Origin: Piezodorus guildinii
Lineage: Eukaryota; Arthropoda; Insecta; Hemiptera; Pentatomidae
Direction of reading: 5' to 3'
DNA length: 64,000 nucleotides
Assembly: GCA_023052935.1 (NCBI GenBank)
Contig: CM041298.1
Location: 21,754,871 to 21,818,870, forward strand
Shown here: piece after piece, positions 10,241 to 21,095 of the stretch
Numbering within the stretch: the first letter of the stretch is position 1
How the letters are laid out: the number at the start of each line of letters is the position of its first letter
Notes under the pieces: model-generated
What the model was told of the DNA's origin: nothing
Database searches by the model: none
Seen by the model: the letters and a program-made list of their open reading frames with translations, nothing else
Translations under genes and position numbers: made by a program

Positions 10241-12340
10241 TCTGTGTCTCGGTATGTAGACTTTAAAATGATAATATTAATTAAAATAAATAAATAAATT
10301 GAGCAATTGTTGTTACTCAGACATGTCTGGAACACGCAAAATATAAGACAATAATCCGTGATCAAATGCAAGAAAGTATCAGAAAACAGGAAAACAAGCA
10401 ACTAAAAAAAAAAAAAAAAACACTAGTCAATAATTTTAATGAAAGAAAATGCACCCACGTCACCTTCACCCTTCGACGCAAATCCTGTCCAATGGTTCAT
10501 TTCAATTCCATACCGCTTCCTTCCTCAGACACAGTCCGGTATCTTGGCTTACTACTAGACAAAAGATTGACATGGAACCCACATACAAGACTTAAACGAA
10601 AAGAACTTAACAGACGATTCGGACAATTATACAGACTACTAAACAGAAAATCTAAGCTTACAGTTGACAACAAATTATTACTTTACAAGACAATACTGAA
10701 GCCAATCTGGACCTACGGACTTGAACTGTGGGGGACAGCTAAACGTTCTAACATCAAACGCATTCAATCCTTTCAATCCAAAGTCCTCCGAACAATAGTA
10801 AATGCTCCTTATTATGTCTCCAACTATACCTTACACCACGACCTTAATGTTCCATTTATTTCAGACCTGATTCCATCTAAATTTTCCAAATTCCACCAGA
10901 ACCTCATCATCCTAATCCTCTAGCACAATCCCTATCCAGCTCCACTCATCCATACAACCCTCCTAGAAGGTTGAAACGGCAGTGGCCCCGAGACATATTG
11001 TAAAAATCTATTCTGGAGTTCTGACACTGGTCAGATTCTCCTCTCATGTGCGGTGTGATTGTGGCTGTGGCGCCCTCACTTAGCTTCCGCTGGCTCTCAC
11101 CAGTGATGCGGCTGAGAGGGAGGCGCTGGGACCCTTTAGACTCTGCTTGTCCTTCCACAAGTGGGGGGACAAGTCCCGTCTGGGGCTCCCGAGCTGATTG
11201 TAAATATTGTAGATAGGTATGAATGTGACATGTTTTGTTTATTGTTAACTTCATTTATTTGTATTTATTTTGTCTATAAGTTTTGTTATTGTATACGTTT
11301 ATTTATTTTGATTTTATTTTATGTAATTTGACTTTCCTTTTGTTTATATTGTAAATATTGTATGAATGAGATCCTGTAGCACTATTATTATTGTCTATTA
11401 TGACAAATTGTAATATATACAAATAAAATAAAAAAAAAAAAAAAAAAAGTCAATAATTTAAATATTAGTCATTAGAGATAATTCTATGCGTTCATATTTG
11501 ATGTCTATGAGATTAAATGATTTTTCTGATATAACAACATCTGTTGAAAAATGTATTTGATAAGAAAAGAGTATAGTATAGTATATAGATAAGAACGTCT
11601 TTTCAAACCAATTGCTGACCCCAGTATGGATATTCCCCTACCAACTTATGATAAACAAACCTTAAAAATCATTTTGAAAGTTTCTCGACCTTGAGGTATG
11701 GTGTCAGAACTGGAGAAATATATAATAATAACGACAAATCCCACCAAATTACCGTTACCCTTCGTCGTAAAACTATGACATCCTGTCCTACTGTCTCCTT
11801 CAATATATGTGTCTCGGTATGTATACTTTAAAATGATAATATTAATTAAAATAAATAAATAAATTGAGCAATTGTTGTTACTCAGACATGTCTGGAACAC
11901 GCAAAATATAAGACAATAATCCGTGATCAAATGCAAGAAAGTATCAGAAAACAGGAAAACAAGCAATTATTAAAAAAAAAAAACACTAGTCAATAATTTA
12001 AATATTAGTCATTAGAGATAATTCTATGCGTTCATATTTGATGTCTATGAGATAACATGATTTTTCTGATATGAAACAACATCTGTTGAAAAATGTATTT
12101 GATAAGAAAAGATTATACGAAAAGAATGTCTTTTCAAACCAATTGCTGACTCCAGTCTGGATATTCCCCTACCAACTTATGATAAACAAACCTTAAAAAT
12201 CATTTTGAAAGTTTCTCGACCTTGAGGTATGGTGTCAGAACTGGAGAAATATATCATAATAACGACAAATCCCACCAAATTACCGTTACCCTTCGTCGTA
12301 AACCTATGACATCCTGTCCTACTGTCTCCTTCAATAACAC
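10241..12340. repeat. Tandem duplication, about 530-bp unit
   Basis: The stretch starting 'tgtgtctcggtatg' at 10243 recurs at 11809. Unit 1 (10243-11806) is interrupted by a Jockey insertion at 10437-11447; unit 2 (11807 to about 12337) is uninterrupted. Both contain the same leader, A-run, 'cactagtcaataattt' site and the first ~118 bp of the Jockey copy at 12220. The junction has short homology (caatat). The two units differ at only a few positions. Confidence 0.85.
10437..11447 (+). pseudogene. Jockey-type LINE copy J1, 5'-truncated with poly(A) and 12-bp TSD
   Basis: The frame 10440-10923 gives the last part of the RT and the thumb region: HVTFTLRRKSCP, YLGLLLDKRLTWNPH and WTYGLELWGTAKRSNIKRIQ. 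After a frameshift comes the terminal PPRRLKRQWPRDIL motif (about 10960-11000). The 3' UTR is long and ends in 'attgtatgaatg..caaattgtaatat' and an A-run. The TSD agtcaataattt occurs at 10425-10436 and 11448-11459. The other tandem unit preserves the empty site at about 11992, so this is the youngest event here. Confidence 0.85.
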
Positions 12341-12910
12341 TTCTCTTGTCCCGGTCGAACAGATCCGATATCTAGGTCTGCACCTTAACAAACGTCTTAC
12401 TTGGAACTCTCATAAAGACTGAAACGACAGAAGACTGCACGACGTTTTTGACTACTTCAACACTTACTAGACAGACGTTATAATCTTCCACTTAACTACA
12501 AAGACTCATCTACATGACTATCATAAGGTCGATATGGACTTAAGGAGTAGAGCTTTAGGAATCAACTAAACCATTGAATTCTTCCCGTATCCAATCGCTA
12601 CAATCCAAAATCCTCAATGCTCCTTACTTTTTACGAATAAACTCATCCATAAAGACCTTAATGTTCCGTATGCTTCTGAGTTGGCCTGATCCAGATATCA
12701 TTCCTTTCAGGACAAACTCCATTCCCACTCTTATCCTCTAGTTTCAATCCTTTCTTCTTCTTCAAATTATGACAATCCTAGTTTAGAATATTTTTAGAGG
12801 GCTTCCGTTGCGAAGCTTCTCTACAATTATTTTATACCTTTTTATATTTTACTCATTGAATTCTATTATACAGTTGTAAATTCCAATAAATAAATTATAA
12901 AAAAGAAAAT
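12220..12910 (+). pseudogene. Jockey-type LINE copy J2, degenerate, 11-bp TSD
   Basis: The 5'-truncated copy starts 'ccttgaggtatggtgtcag' and decodes to the Jockey segment with ITVTLRRKPMTSCPTVSF and IRYLGLHLNKRLTWN before a stop and many frameshifts. The terminal region and 'cagttgtaaattccaataaa' tail lie at 12780-12900. The TSD aagtttctcga flanks it at 12209-12219 and 12911-12921. Its first ~118 bp also occur in tandem unit 1 (11690-11806), so J2 predates the duplication. Confidence 0.8.
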
Positions 12911-12921
12911 AAGTTTCTCGA

Positions 12922-13475
12922 TCAACCCCCTTCCAGTTCAAGAATATGGGTACCAAATCGAATTCTACGTTTCGTACAGTTTTCAGGGTTGTGGAGCATT
13001 AAGAATAAACCAGGTGGGTGAACCGTGGGGTCATCGAACGACTGAGTGACGTGTTGGCGCAGTTTGAGCCTCAAAATATAAATAAACTGAAGGGGGTCGA
13101 GCGTTGCATCTGGACGCGGCTGCATGTGCAATGTGCAGTCTTCTCAGCACTCCAACTTTTTTTCAAGACAAGCTACTTATGACAACCGTGAGACCTCACA
13201 GGAAAAAAATCCCTACCAACTCAGACACTCTGAGTTTGCATTTTCCACATTTGAGCGAATTCAAATGACAAGACTTGTATCTTTTAGGAAATGTTGCACT
13301 ACATTTTGAGGAAAGTGGGATCATCGAGAACCAATATTTGATATTATTATACATGCCATGCCGGATCTTTTAATTTAGTGCTAACTAAAGATAAATTTCA
13401 TGTCGTCATAGCCCATGCACAAGTCCATATTTACTTTTCTGTAAATTTCAAAATGTATTTATTCAAATTAAAAAA
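12922..13475. other. Non-coding stretch, GC-richer at 12930-13140
   Basis: No homology that I recognise and no convincing ORF (only 69- and 61-codon chance frames). The GC-richer portion is not repeated elsewhere in the window. Confidence 0.3.
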
Positions 13476-13477
13476 AA

Positions 13478-14357
13478 TCTGGTGCGGGCAACACACGACT
13501 TTCACTCACCTCCATTTTAAAATTCAATGAAAGAATTTTCAAATACAGTACCAGATAAAAATATGTGAAACTATTAAAGAATTAATTAAATTAAATTTCT
13601 ATAGAAGCATGTGTTTTATTAAAAAATCTATTATATTTTTATTTAAAATAATCAGCTAGTTTTATCGGCTTTTCATCACTCTTTGTTAACTTTTACAAGT
13701 CTGTGCTTAAGATAATGTTTATTCTAAAATCTTTAGCTTTCCAACGGTAATTTATAAGTGTATATTACTGTTGCTGTCAAAATAAAAAAATTGCATTAAA
13801 AAAATATTTTTTCAGTTTTCTCCTTTAGTTGTTTTTTAACTTCGCACAACTTACATATTTAGCTGTTATTTATTAATACTAACAAGATAATTTGGTTATT
13901 TTTATAGAATCTACAAAATTAAAGGTACTTTAGGGGGAAAATATCGGCATTTAAGTCCTGTCAGGCCATTTTAATCAGAATGAAACCTAAATGACGTTTA
14001 AGCCTATTAAATTTTACATCGATATAGCGAGTTTAATCAAAATCGTCGGAACCGTATTGGAGAAAATCGAAAAAAGGTGCAAAATGCATGGTATAAAGTG
14101 GCTCTTCTGGTAAGCTCATTTTGATGAAAAAAGTTTTCTAACTTCTCGGGCGTATATTTGTCTTAAATATGAAATTTCAGTATCATAGGACTTACCGTTT
14201 TCGCCCGGGAGTACACACACACACAAAGACCTTTTTGCGGTACTTGGTTATTTGGACTCAGAGGACCCTAAAATGTGTATTTCCGTTGAAAACTAGAATT
14301 CGAAAATTTTCACGATCGCAATACTTTCCCTTACTATATATATAGTATGTGAAAGTA
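13478..14357 (+). mobile_element. Element A copy 3, near full length
   Basis: Head TCTGGTGCGGGCAACACACG with subterminal ACTTTCACTCAC; core including 'ggtactttaggggga' and 'catcgatatagcgagttta'; short (CA)n at 14214; 3' block and a slightly altered terminal palindrome with 'GTATGTGAAAGT'. About 880 bp. An A-run precedes the head, as in most copies. Confidence 0.85.
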
Positions 14358-14847
14358 AAAATGAATAAATACCATACACATAAAGACGTTAGGCGAATGA
14401 AGTATTTACTAAGCCTCTTACACAGGCATGCCCAATATTCAGGTATTTTGTGTGAATCAAACTATGGAAAATTGTATACACTCAAGTAACAAATTTATTT
14501 AATTCAGAATTCTTTAATTAACTGTTTTTTTTTTAAACTGGTTTTATATTTTAGATTTTGAATATTTATTAGCTTACTTTCATCTATAAAAATATAATAC
14601 TTTAGACACAAATTCATACATTTTCGAAGATAATCTTTCGGTCCCTCGAAACAACAGTATTAAGCAGATGGGCAAGATTACAGTTGTTATAAAAATTAAT
14701 AACATAAATATTTACTAAACATTTCTAATAATTATCAATATGATTTACATATATAATAATCTCTTAAGTAATATTAAAACAAACAATATTGAATTCTTGT
14801 TTCTTAATCTTGTTTATCTTAATCTAATCAGATTTAATAATCATTTA

Positions 14848-14994
14848 GTAAATTAAAATAAAAAGACATTAATTTCACAATATTCTAAATTAATTAAGTG
14901 ATTAGTACATTTTTTTTAAATGTGAAAAAAAAATGTACTAATCACTTAATTAATTAAAGATATTGTGAAATTAATGTTTTTTATTTTAATTTAC
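14848..14994. repeat. 147-bp palindrome (snap-back repeat)
   Basis: Two arms of about 70 bp (14848-14917 and 14925-14994) are near-perfect reverse complements separated by only about 7 bp. Each arm contains 'gtactaatcacttaattaat' or its complement and ends with 'gtaaattaaaataaaa'. It could be a MITE-like foldback or the result of a hairpin-mediated inverted duplication. No flanking duplication is evident. Confidence 0.85.
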
Positions 14995-15349
14995 AAAGTT
15001 TTATTAATCCTGACTATTCCACCTATAATAGTTTCTACAGTCGACTATACATCCTCAACATTAATCAAAAGTTGCATCAGATTCAATTTTGACCTGACTA
15101 TACCTTTGATGTCAGTAACTTTTGTGGTGTCACCTCTTTTTCATTCTTTCTTTAACACGCAGAAGTCCAACTGACTTTAGTCGAATCGAAAATTTGAATG
15201 TATCATCACATATTTATTGGAGTATAAGCTTTGTTATATAACATAAGTCGGTGCGATCTAACGTTTAGAAGTTGTATTGGTTTCAATAAAAAAAAGTTAT
15301 TTTTCGACTGCATCATTTTTAAGTGTTGGGGCCATTGTCGTAGATAAAT

Positions 15350-15509
15350 ATATAATACAATAGATTATTTAATAGAACACAAGATTCAATTGAAATTCAA
15401 TTAAAATTAATTCTTTAACAATTTATTTTTATCTCTGAATATATTTAAAAATTCTTAAATTGATTTTAACTGCTGAGGTAAGTGAAAGTCTTGTGTTGCC
15501 CGCACTAGA
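15350..15509 (-). mobile_element. Element A 5'-end fragment
   Basis: The minus strand has the head TCTAGTGCGGGCAACACAAG and subterminal ACTTTCACTTAC, then the first ~160 bp of the family. The rest is missing. Confidence 0.75.
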
Positions 15510-16055
15510 TTTTTTTTATTTTAGAAATAATATGTTGTGCTAATTATTTGGCCAAAGCCGAGATTCTAACCCTGGACAGTAAACTAGCACTAAAACCTAT
15601 AGACCCCCACGCTCCCCAACACTCTCCGACGGAGTCTGAAAAGAAAAAGGCCGTACGAGTTCTTGATACTACTATCTCCCGTCAATCCACTACTAAATAT
15701 TGTAATGTGATTATATTATTTAAGATTTAACTTTTTGAATAGTTAATTAATTTAAATAATTCATGATCCATCTGAACCAAGTATTAATTGCCTATTTGGG
15801 ATTCTAGGTTCCCCTAACGGTGAAATGAGGCCCGTTAGGCGGTCCCGTGTCCATAAATAAAATTGCACTTTCTACATGACCGGTCCGGCTTGTAGGCGGC
15901 CGGTCTCTTGACGACCAGTCCTTCCGAATGAAATCATATATATATAAATGAAAAGAAAAAAAAAATATTCTGGGATAAGTTCCCTCAGTATAACGAACAA
16001 AAACCAAAAATATATCCTTATTTTCCTGGTTACTTAAAGAAAATATTTATATAAA

Positions 16056-16087
<32 letters not shown>

Positions 16088-16090
16088 ATA
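15510..16090. other. Unassigned stretch, with a possible LINE 3' UTR end at about 15830-16010
   Basis: A 60-codon frame at 15548-15730 has no recognisable product. The segment with 'attctgggataagttccctc' (15968) recurs at about 33650 ('attctgggataagctccctt') and resembles the CR1-like 3' UTR at 7880 ('attctgggactatgtcctta'), so it may be a 3' end of that LINE group on the minus strand. Confidence 0.35.
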
Positions 16091-16091
16091 T

Positions 16092-16520
16092 AAGTTTGTG
16101 TTGTTCTTAGGTTTCAGTCAATGAATAAACAATTTTATCTATGCGACGTTTCGAGAATTTATTGTTCTCATAATCATGCCTTAACAGTGGAAAAAAACAA
16201 AAAAACAGAACATTAATATTATTATACAATAATTAATATATGATGTTATTGTTAGAGATATAAAAAAGAGTACATTGAACAATGAATATTAATACAGTAG
16301 GTACATAGATATTTTAAATTAGGATTTACATTAAAGATATTATTATATAAAATTACTTACAATTTTGGACAAAATAGTGTCTTAATTAGGCAAGTTTAGC
16401 CTACAAGCTTTGAAAGAACACTAAAAAATAAAAAAGGAATCGTTCAAGTATGGAAGATTTTCCAGGAATTTATGATGACGTCAGGAGTCTGGGGTATTCT
16501 CCCTCCTATTGTTGAGTTGT
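16092..16520 (-). repeat. PLE-1 left inverted repeat (3' pseudo-LTR)
   Basis: This is the reverse complement of about 17780-18212 with very few differences, including the A/T-run length. It contains the ribozyme-like motif at 16144-16179 on the minus strand. Confidence 0.85.
16144..16179 (-). ncRNA. Hammerhead-like motif of PLE-1 (left copy)
   Basis: The minus strand reads ATGATTATG, then a GAGAA/TTCTC hairpin, then CGAAACGTCGC. The layout matches CUGANGA - helix II - GAAA - short helix III - GUC of type I hammerheads known in PLEs. Two core positions deviate from CUGANGA, so activity in this copy is doubtful. Confidence 0.5.
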
Positions 16521-16577
16521 TTTCGTTTGTTTTTTTTTCCGTATTATTTTTAAGACGTTTATTTTTTTTTTTAAATT

Positions 16578-16986
16578 TTAATATGTGTTTATCAAATTTG
16601 AGTAACATGCATTTAGGTTTTGGACATCAGATTTTTTATTTATGGCGCGATTTTTATATTTCTCTATGGTAATCATTTCTTTAAAATTTCGTTTGAAGCT
16701 GTTTTTTTCATAATGAATAATTTTCGGTGAGTGAAATTTAAATGAATGTCCCGTTTTTCTGAAATGAGTAGTGAGGGCAGTTTGGTCAGGTTTATTTGGG
16801 TCTTTTTTAATTGAAGTGCAGCTATATTTGTGTTGGTATACTCTCCTTTTTAAATATTGTTCCGATGTTCCAAAATAAGACTTTCCGCATTTGTCTTCAC
16901 AAGGTATTTCGTATACTACATTTGATTGAAGGTCTAATTTGTCGGAATCTTTAGTTTTTGTAAATAATTTTGCTAAAGTATTTATA
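16578..16986 (-). pseudogene. GIY-YIG endonuclease domain of PLE-1
   Basis: Downstream of the RT stop the minus strand decodes to VVYEIPCEDKCGKSYFGTSE followed by QYLKRRVYQHK, the GIY-YIG core of PLEs with its Cys residues. An H...H-containing 'TALTTHFRKTGHSF' and an end rich in N/K (..NACYSNLINTY, stop at about 16578) follow. In PLEs this domain cleaves target DNA to prime reverse transcription. A stop at 16989-16991 cuts it off from the RT. Confidence 0.8.
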
Positions 16987-16988
16987 TT

Positions 16989-17768
16989 TTAGTACGTAAT
17001 GGCAGAATCACTATTATTTCTGTTAATGTTAAGTGCTTTTGCAAGTTTTTCGGAAAGTGTGGGTATGTATGGGATAGTGTAATATATTTTAGTGCTGTTC
17101 TCATTGTGTTGTTGTTTTTGTGACGTTGGTATCTGTTTTAGTAGTTTACATATGAGTTTGTGTGGATAACCATTTTCTAAAAGGAGGTCAACTACTTTAT
17201 GTTCCGCGATTGTTTGGTATTTTTTTGAGGTTAATTTTCTCGCTCGATCTATTAAATTTTTTGCTGTGTTGATTTTATACCTATTAGGACATTGACTTTT
17301 ATAGTGGATGTATCTACCGGAATGAATAGGCTTTTGCCACCACTTGGTTTCTATTTCCCCGTTTTGTTTGTGAATTAAGAGTATGTCTAAAAATGGTAAA
17401 CTATTGTTAGTTTCATGTTCAATCGTAAATGTCAGTCTGTGTGAATATTTGTTAAATTCAGTTAATATAATATCTTCTTCATTATTTTCTGTGGGTATTG
17501 CGGTTATGATGTCATCTACAAATTTAAATAAAAACGGAATATTGAATGGAATTTTGGGAATAACTGTATCGAGTAATTCTTCTAAGTAAATGTCTGCCAG
17601 AATTGGAGCAATAGGGGATCCCATGGGGCAGCCATACTTTTGAACATAAAAATTATCATTAAATTGGAAATATCCTCTATCCGTACAGAGGGTGAGGAGT
17701 TTCAAAAATTGGTTTTTGGGGATGGTTGTGTGTGTTTTGATTTTGTTCCACTTCTTTTCAATAAAAAA
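16989..17768 (-). pseudogene. Penelope-type reverse transcriptase, C-terminal half
   Basis: The open stretch runs from about 17768 (EKKWNKIKTHTTIPKNQF) to a stop at 16989-16991, 238 codons from a TTG at 17705. It has the PLE RT blocks: YFQFNDNFYVQKYGCPMGSP, ILADIYLEELL, the catalytic FKFVDDI (FVDD in place of YADD) and NNSLPFLDILL. It then runs through WWQKPIHSGRYIHYKSQCP toward the nuclease linker. The N-terminal RT blocks are missing because the right inverted repeat begins immediately upstream. The activity would be RNA-templated DNA synthesis, but this copy is truncated. Confidence 0.85.
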
Positions 17769-17779
17769 AAAACAAAGGA

Positions 17780-18212
17780 AAACAACTCAACAATAGGAGG
17801 GAGAATACCCCAGACTCCTGACGTCATCATAAATTCCTGGAAAATCTTCCATACTTGAACGATTCCTTTTTTATTTTTTAGTGTTCTTTCAAAGCTTGTA
17901 GGCTAAACTTGCCTAATTAAGACACTATTTTGTCCAAAATTGTAAGTAATTTTATATAATAATATCTTTAATGTAAATCCTAATTTAAAATATCTATGTA
18001 CCTACTGTATTAATATTCATTGTTCAATGTACTCTTTTTTATATCTCTAACAATAACATCATATATTAATTATTGTATAATAATATTAATGTTCTGTTTT
18101 TTTTTTTTTTCCACTGTTAAGGCATGATTATGAGAACAATAAATTCTCGAAACGTCGCATAGATAAAATTGTTTATTCATTGACTGAAACCTAAGAACAA
18201 CACAAACTTAAA
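17780..18212 (+). repeat. PLE-1 right inverted repeat
   Basis: Reverse complement of 16092-16520. The plus-strand ribozyme-like motif is at 18123-18158 (ATGATTATG, GAGAA/TTCTC hairpin, CGAAACGTCGC). Confidence 0.85.
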
Positions 18213-18346
18213 TTATCAACAGTCGAGAACTGATCAAACAATATATAAATATATATATATATATATATAAGCAAAAAATCTGTATACATATAAAAGATCA
18301 AATATTCATTATATCTTTGCAAATTTATACTTTATATACCTATATT

Positions 18347-18794
18347 TTACATTGGAACGGAAGACTGAGATGCGAGTAGGTATTGGAAGAGTTGATGTTT
18401 GAAGGAAGAAAGAGAGGCGGCTTTACGGATAGAGATGGGCAGCAAATTCCAGAAGGATAAGGAACGAACGAGAAACGATTTGTGAAAGGATGCAATTCTA
18501 TGTGATGGGATATAAATATTGATTGATTGGGTTCTAGTGTTTAACGAATGGATATCAGAGCGGAAGGTGAGGAGCTCAGTTATATAGGAAAGTTTTATAT
18601 TTTTTAATCTTGAATGAATATGTAAGAACCAAGGAAATAGTACAGAAGGATAAGGCCATTATAAGATGGTATAATAGCCAGAAATATGGTCACGTCTATG
18701 GGCTTCGAAAATAAATCTTATAAAACAGTTCATAAACAGTTTTAATTTTATTTCCAGTTCATCTGTTAGTCCCCCGTACACAAGACAGCCGTAG

Positions 18795-18800
<6 letters not shown>
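18347..18800 (-). pseudogene. CR1/L2-like LINE C-terminal fragment
   Basis: The minus strand decodes to INYGCLVYGGLTDELEIKLK, FIRFIFEAHRRDHISGYY, a stop, then TELLTFRSDIHSLNTRT and IYIPSHRIASFHKSFLVRSL, SFWNLLPISIRKAASLSS, ending at 18347. The motif order is the same as in 8692-8203, so this is the same or a related family. The 5' junction is a long (AT)n run at 18801-18870. Confidence 0.75.

Positions 18801-18870
<70 letters not shown>
18801..18870. repeat. (AT)n microsatellite
   Basis: About 70 bp of pure alternating AT. The short frame that spans it is an artefact of the repeat. Confidence 0.95.
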
Positions 18871-18874
<4 letters not shown>

Positions 18875-19007
18875 GTTATTAAACAACATCCAATAACTAT
18901 AAACAGGCCATGGCAAATGATAAATGGTTAATTTTCATGATAAAGATAAATAGGTACTTATCTGAATTTGTAACAAGATTTCGTTCCAAATGACTTCAAC
19001 ATACCTG

Positions 19008-19008
<1 letters not shown>

Positions 19009-19036
<28 letters not shown>
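19009..19036. repeat. Poly(A) run
   Basis: About 28 As with no LINE body recognised directly upstream. Probably a retroposon tail whose body is not identifiable. Confidence 0.6.
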
Positions 19037-19038
<2 letters not shown>

Positions 19039-19132
19039 GAATTAGTGATTATTTTATATATTTTTGTTTATATAAATTTAAACATTTCAAGTAAACAAAG
19101 GTGTTAAGTAAATGAGCATTAAAGAAAAAAAA

Positions 19133-19195
19133 TCTGGTGCGAGCAACACACGACTTTCACATACCTCGACTGTTAAAATCAATATGCGCAATAAT
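19133..19195 (+). mobile_element. Element A 5'-end fragment
   Basis: Head TCTGGTGCGAGCAACACACG and subterminal ACTTTCACATAC, then truncated after about 60 bp. Confidence 0.7.
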
Positions 19196-19310
19196 AACGC
19201 AAACCGTCAATATGCTAACGAAATCAAAGGTTTTACCCTTGCCAAAAATTGCATACAGCGCGTAAAGGAGTTTTCATTACAATACTAATTATCAATCTAT
19301 CTATCCAAGT

Positions 19311-20216
19311 CCAAGCCCCCGAGATCAGCCTTAACGCAATCTTCCCATCGACACTTCGGCCTACCTTTCGGACGCCTACCAATTTTCTCGGAATCCGTTC
19401 CTCACTGAGCCCAACAACTTTACTCGCCCATTTGAGTCTCCACGATGATATCAACTCAATTCTGTTGACAGGGTACAATTATACCTTCTAAACTCCCCAG
19501 TGGTCTCATCTCTCTTCAGACCAAATATTTTATGCAGTACCTCATTTTCGAAAACCTTAAGCCGTTGTTCATCCTTCAAAGTAAGCGGCACGTTTCAGAA
19601 CCGTTGGAAGAATAAAAGTTTTATAAATCTAACAATTAAGTTTTTAGACAGAAGCCGCGAGCTAAGCAATATGGAAACTGAATAAAAACACGCATTTTCC
19701 GCCTTTAACCGGGACTTTATTTTTTCCTGGATTTCATTTTTTTCTCGTTATCACTGAACCTAAATACTTGAATTTCTTAACGTATTCAAAAGTATGCCCT
19801 GATATATCAATATCACCAACGTTTCTGCAACTAATCATATATTCCGTCTTATCGATATTTAATTAGAGTCCTATTTCTTTACCGGATGCTATTAACACAC
19901 TTGTATTTAGTTGTATGGTTTCCGTGTCTTCACCTAGCAGTACCAGATCATCGGCATACCCTAAAACCGGAATCTGTTCACCCATATTATAATCTTTCTC
20001 GATACACATCACCTTTTCTATGACATATTCTTAAGCTATATTAAATAAAACAGGTGAAAGGGAGTCACTCTGTTTCAAATCCGATCGCACTTTAAATTTC
20101 TCCGAGTAATTATGACCGATTCTAACTTTATGGAATGTTTCCGGCAAACACATCTCTACTAGATTAACTAACTTTCTAGGTATTCCCTGTTCAATCATGA
20201 TGTCATACAGCTTCTG

Positions 20217-20218
<2 letters not shown>
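19311..20218 (-). pseudogene. RTE-type LINE copy RTE2, both ends truncated
   Basis: The minus strand runs from QKLYDIMIEQGIPRKLVNLV (about 20210) through VRIGHNYSEKFKVRSDLKQ, VLGYADDLVLLGEDTE (about 19930, intact YADD) and MISCRNVGDIDISG. It continues to the C-terminal ALRPTGRRPKGRPKRRW-like block near 19360. It ends at about 19311, short of the true C-terminus. Stops and indels break the frame. The same family as 45397-46387 and 24953-25859. The right end joins a (TA)n run. Confidence 0.75.

Positions 20219-20286
<68 letters not shown>
20219..20286. repeat. (TA)n microsatellite
   Basis: About 68 bp of alternating TA between the RTE copy and a GC-richer unassigned segment. Confidence 0.95.
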
Positions 20287-20290
<4 letters not shown>

Positions 20291-20670
20291 CATTAGAGAA
20301 GGGTTGCGGTTAACCATGAAGTGTCGACGAGAGCTGTGACTGCCTGGAGAAGGTATTGGCGCCAGGGCTGGAGCGGCTCTGACATTGAGATAGCTGGAGG
20401 CCGAATCGCAACTCGTGCCCGAGTGGAAATCCTTGAATAAGGACGTTTCTTTTACCTTTACACACAATGTAATTATTATTTATTTATGGAAATGAGGCAC
20501 ACTAGCGATTTAAATGCCATTCAAACGGCTTATTCCAGGCTCAGCGGAAGAGTTTCACATATAATAGGGCATTCATTGAGGATTAGACATAAAGACACCG
20601 TAAACATTATCAGTACTAAAAGTGAGATTAGTATACTGGTCTATAAGTAATATTCTTAACTATAAAATTA
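20287..20670. other. Unassigned segment, GC-richer at 20295-20450
   Basis: A 90-codon minus frame (20467-20195) covers it but half of that frame is TA repeat. I see no domain and no match to other repeats in the window. It may be the end of a repeat family not otherwise represented here. Confidence 0.3.
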
Positions 20671-20671
20671 C

Positions 20672-21095
20672 TTTTTTTTAAATTATTTATTGTGATTTAC
20701 AACTGTAATAGTTAATACATTAAGTAAATTAGCTGTCAGATAAAATACATGAAGAGAACATGCACATTGGAAGAACTACACTAGGTAATTTAAAATAGAA
20801 GGTCTCGAGGCTATCTTATTTTTAGACGCCTCGGAGGGCTGTCAGGAATGGAAGAGGAAGCAAGGATTGGAACTAGAGGATTATAGTGGAAATGGAGTTA
20901 GTCATGAAAGAAATGATATCTGGATCGGAACAAATCAGCAACATACGGAACATTAAGTTCTGTATGAGTTTATTCGTGACAAAGTAAGGAGCGTTGAGGA
21001 TTTTAGACTGTAAGGATTGAATATTGGAAGAATTTGAAGGTTTAGTAGAGCACCAAAGCTCAACTCCGTACGTCCAGATATGCCTTGTGATGGTG
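20672..21095 (-). pseudogene. Jockey-type LINE copy J4, 3' end
   Basis: The minus strand gives the Jockey terminal region: WTYGVELWCSTKPSNSSNIQ, AYVADLFRSRYHFFHD-type residues, PPRRLKIR and an EAS..DLLF-type end. The 3' UTR 'acagttgtaaatcacaataa' then leads into a short A-run (T-run at 20672). It has several substitutions and stops. Confidence 0.7.

Larger units (their letters stand above)
16092..18212 (-). mobile_element. Penelope-like element PLE-1, RT and GIY-YIG remnants between inverted repeats
   Basis: The outer parts, 16092-16520 and about 17780-18212, are nearly identical reverse complements (~430 bp). Inverted pseudo-LTRs of this kind are a known PLE arrangement. Between them the minus strand encodes the C-terminal half of a PLE RT and a GIY-YIG nuclease. 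Beyond the right repeat a tail (18213 to about 18245, 'gttgataattt' on minus) precedes AT-repeat DNA; short tails next to the repeat are also typical of PLEs. Both termini carry the hairpin-CGAAACGT motif. The copy is 5'-truncated within RT and has a stop between RT and nuclease, so it is inactive. Confidence 0.85.

Noticed and set aside
12970..12995. Isolated CGAAACGTAG (minus strand) as a further ribozyme-like motif
   Set aside because: No complementary stem precedes it and the TGA..ATG block is not at the right spacing. The same applies to the CGAAACGTGG at about 27310-27320.
18659..18916. Frame rich in Ile/Tyr (and similar ones at 20195, 41660, 53634, 54303, 54407)
   Set aside because: These frames arise from (TA)n microsatellites and carry no domain.
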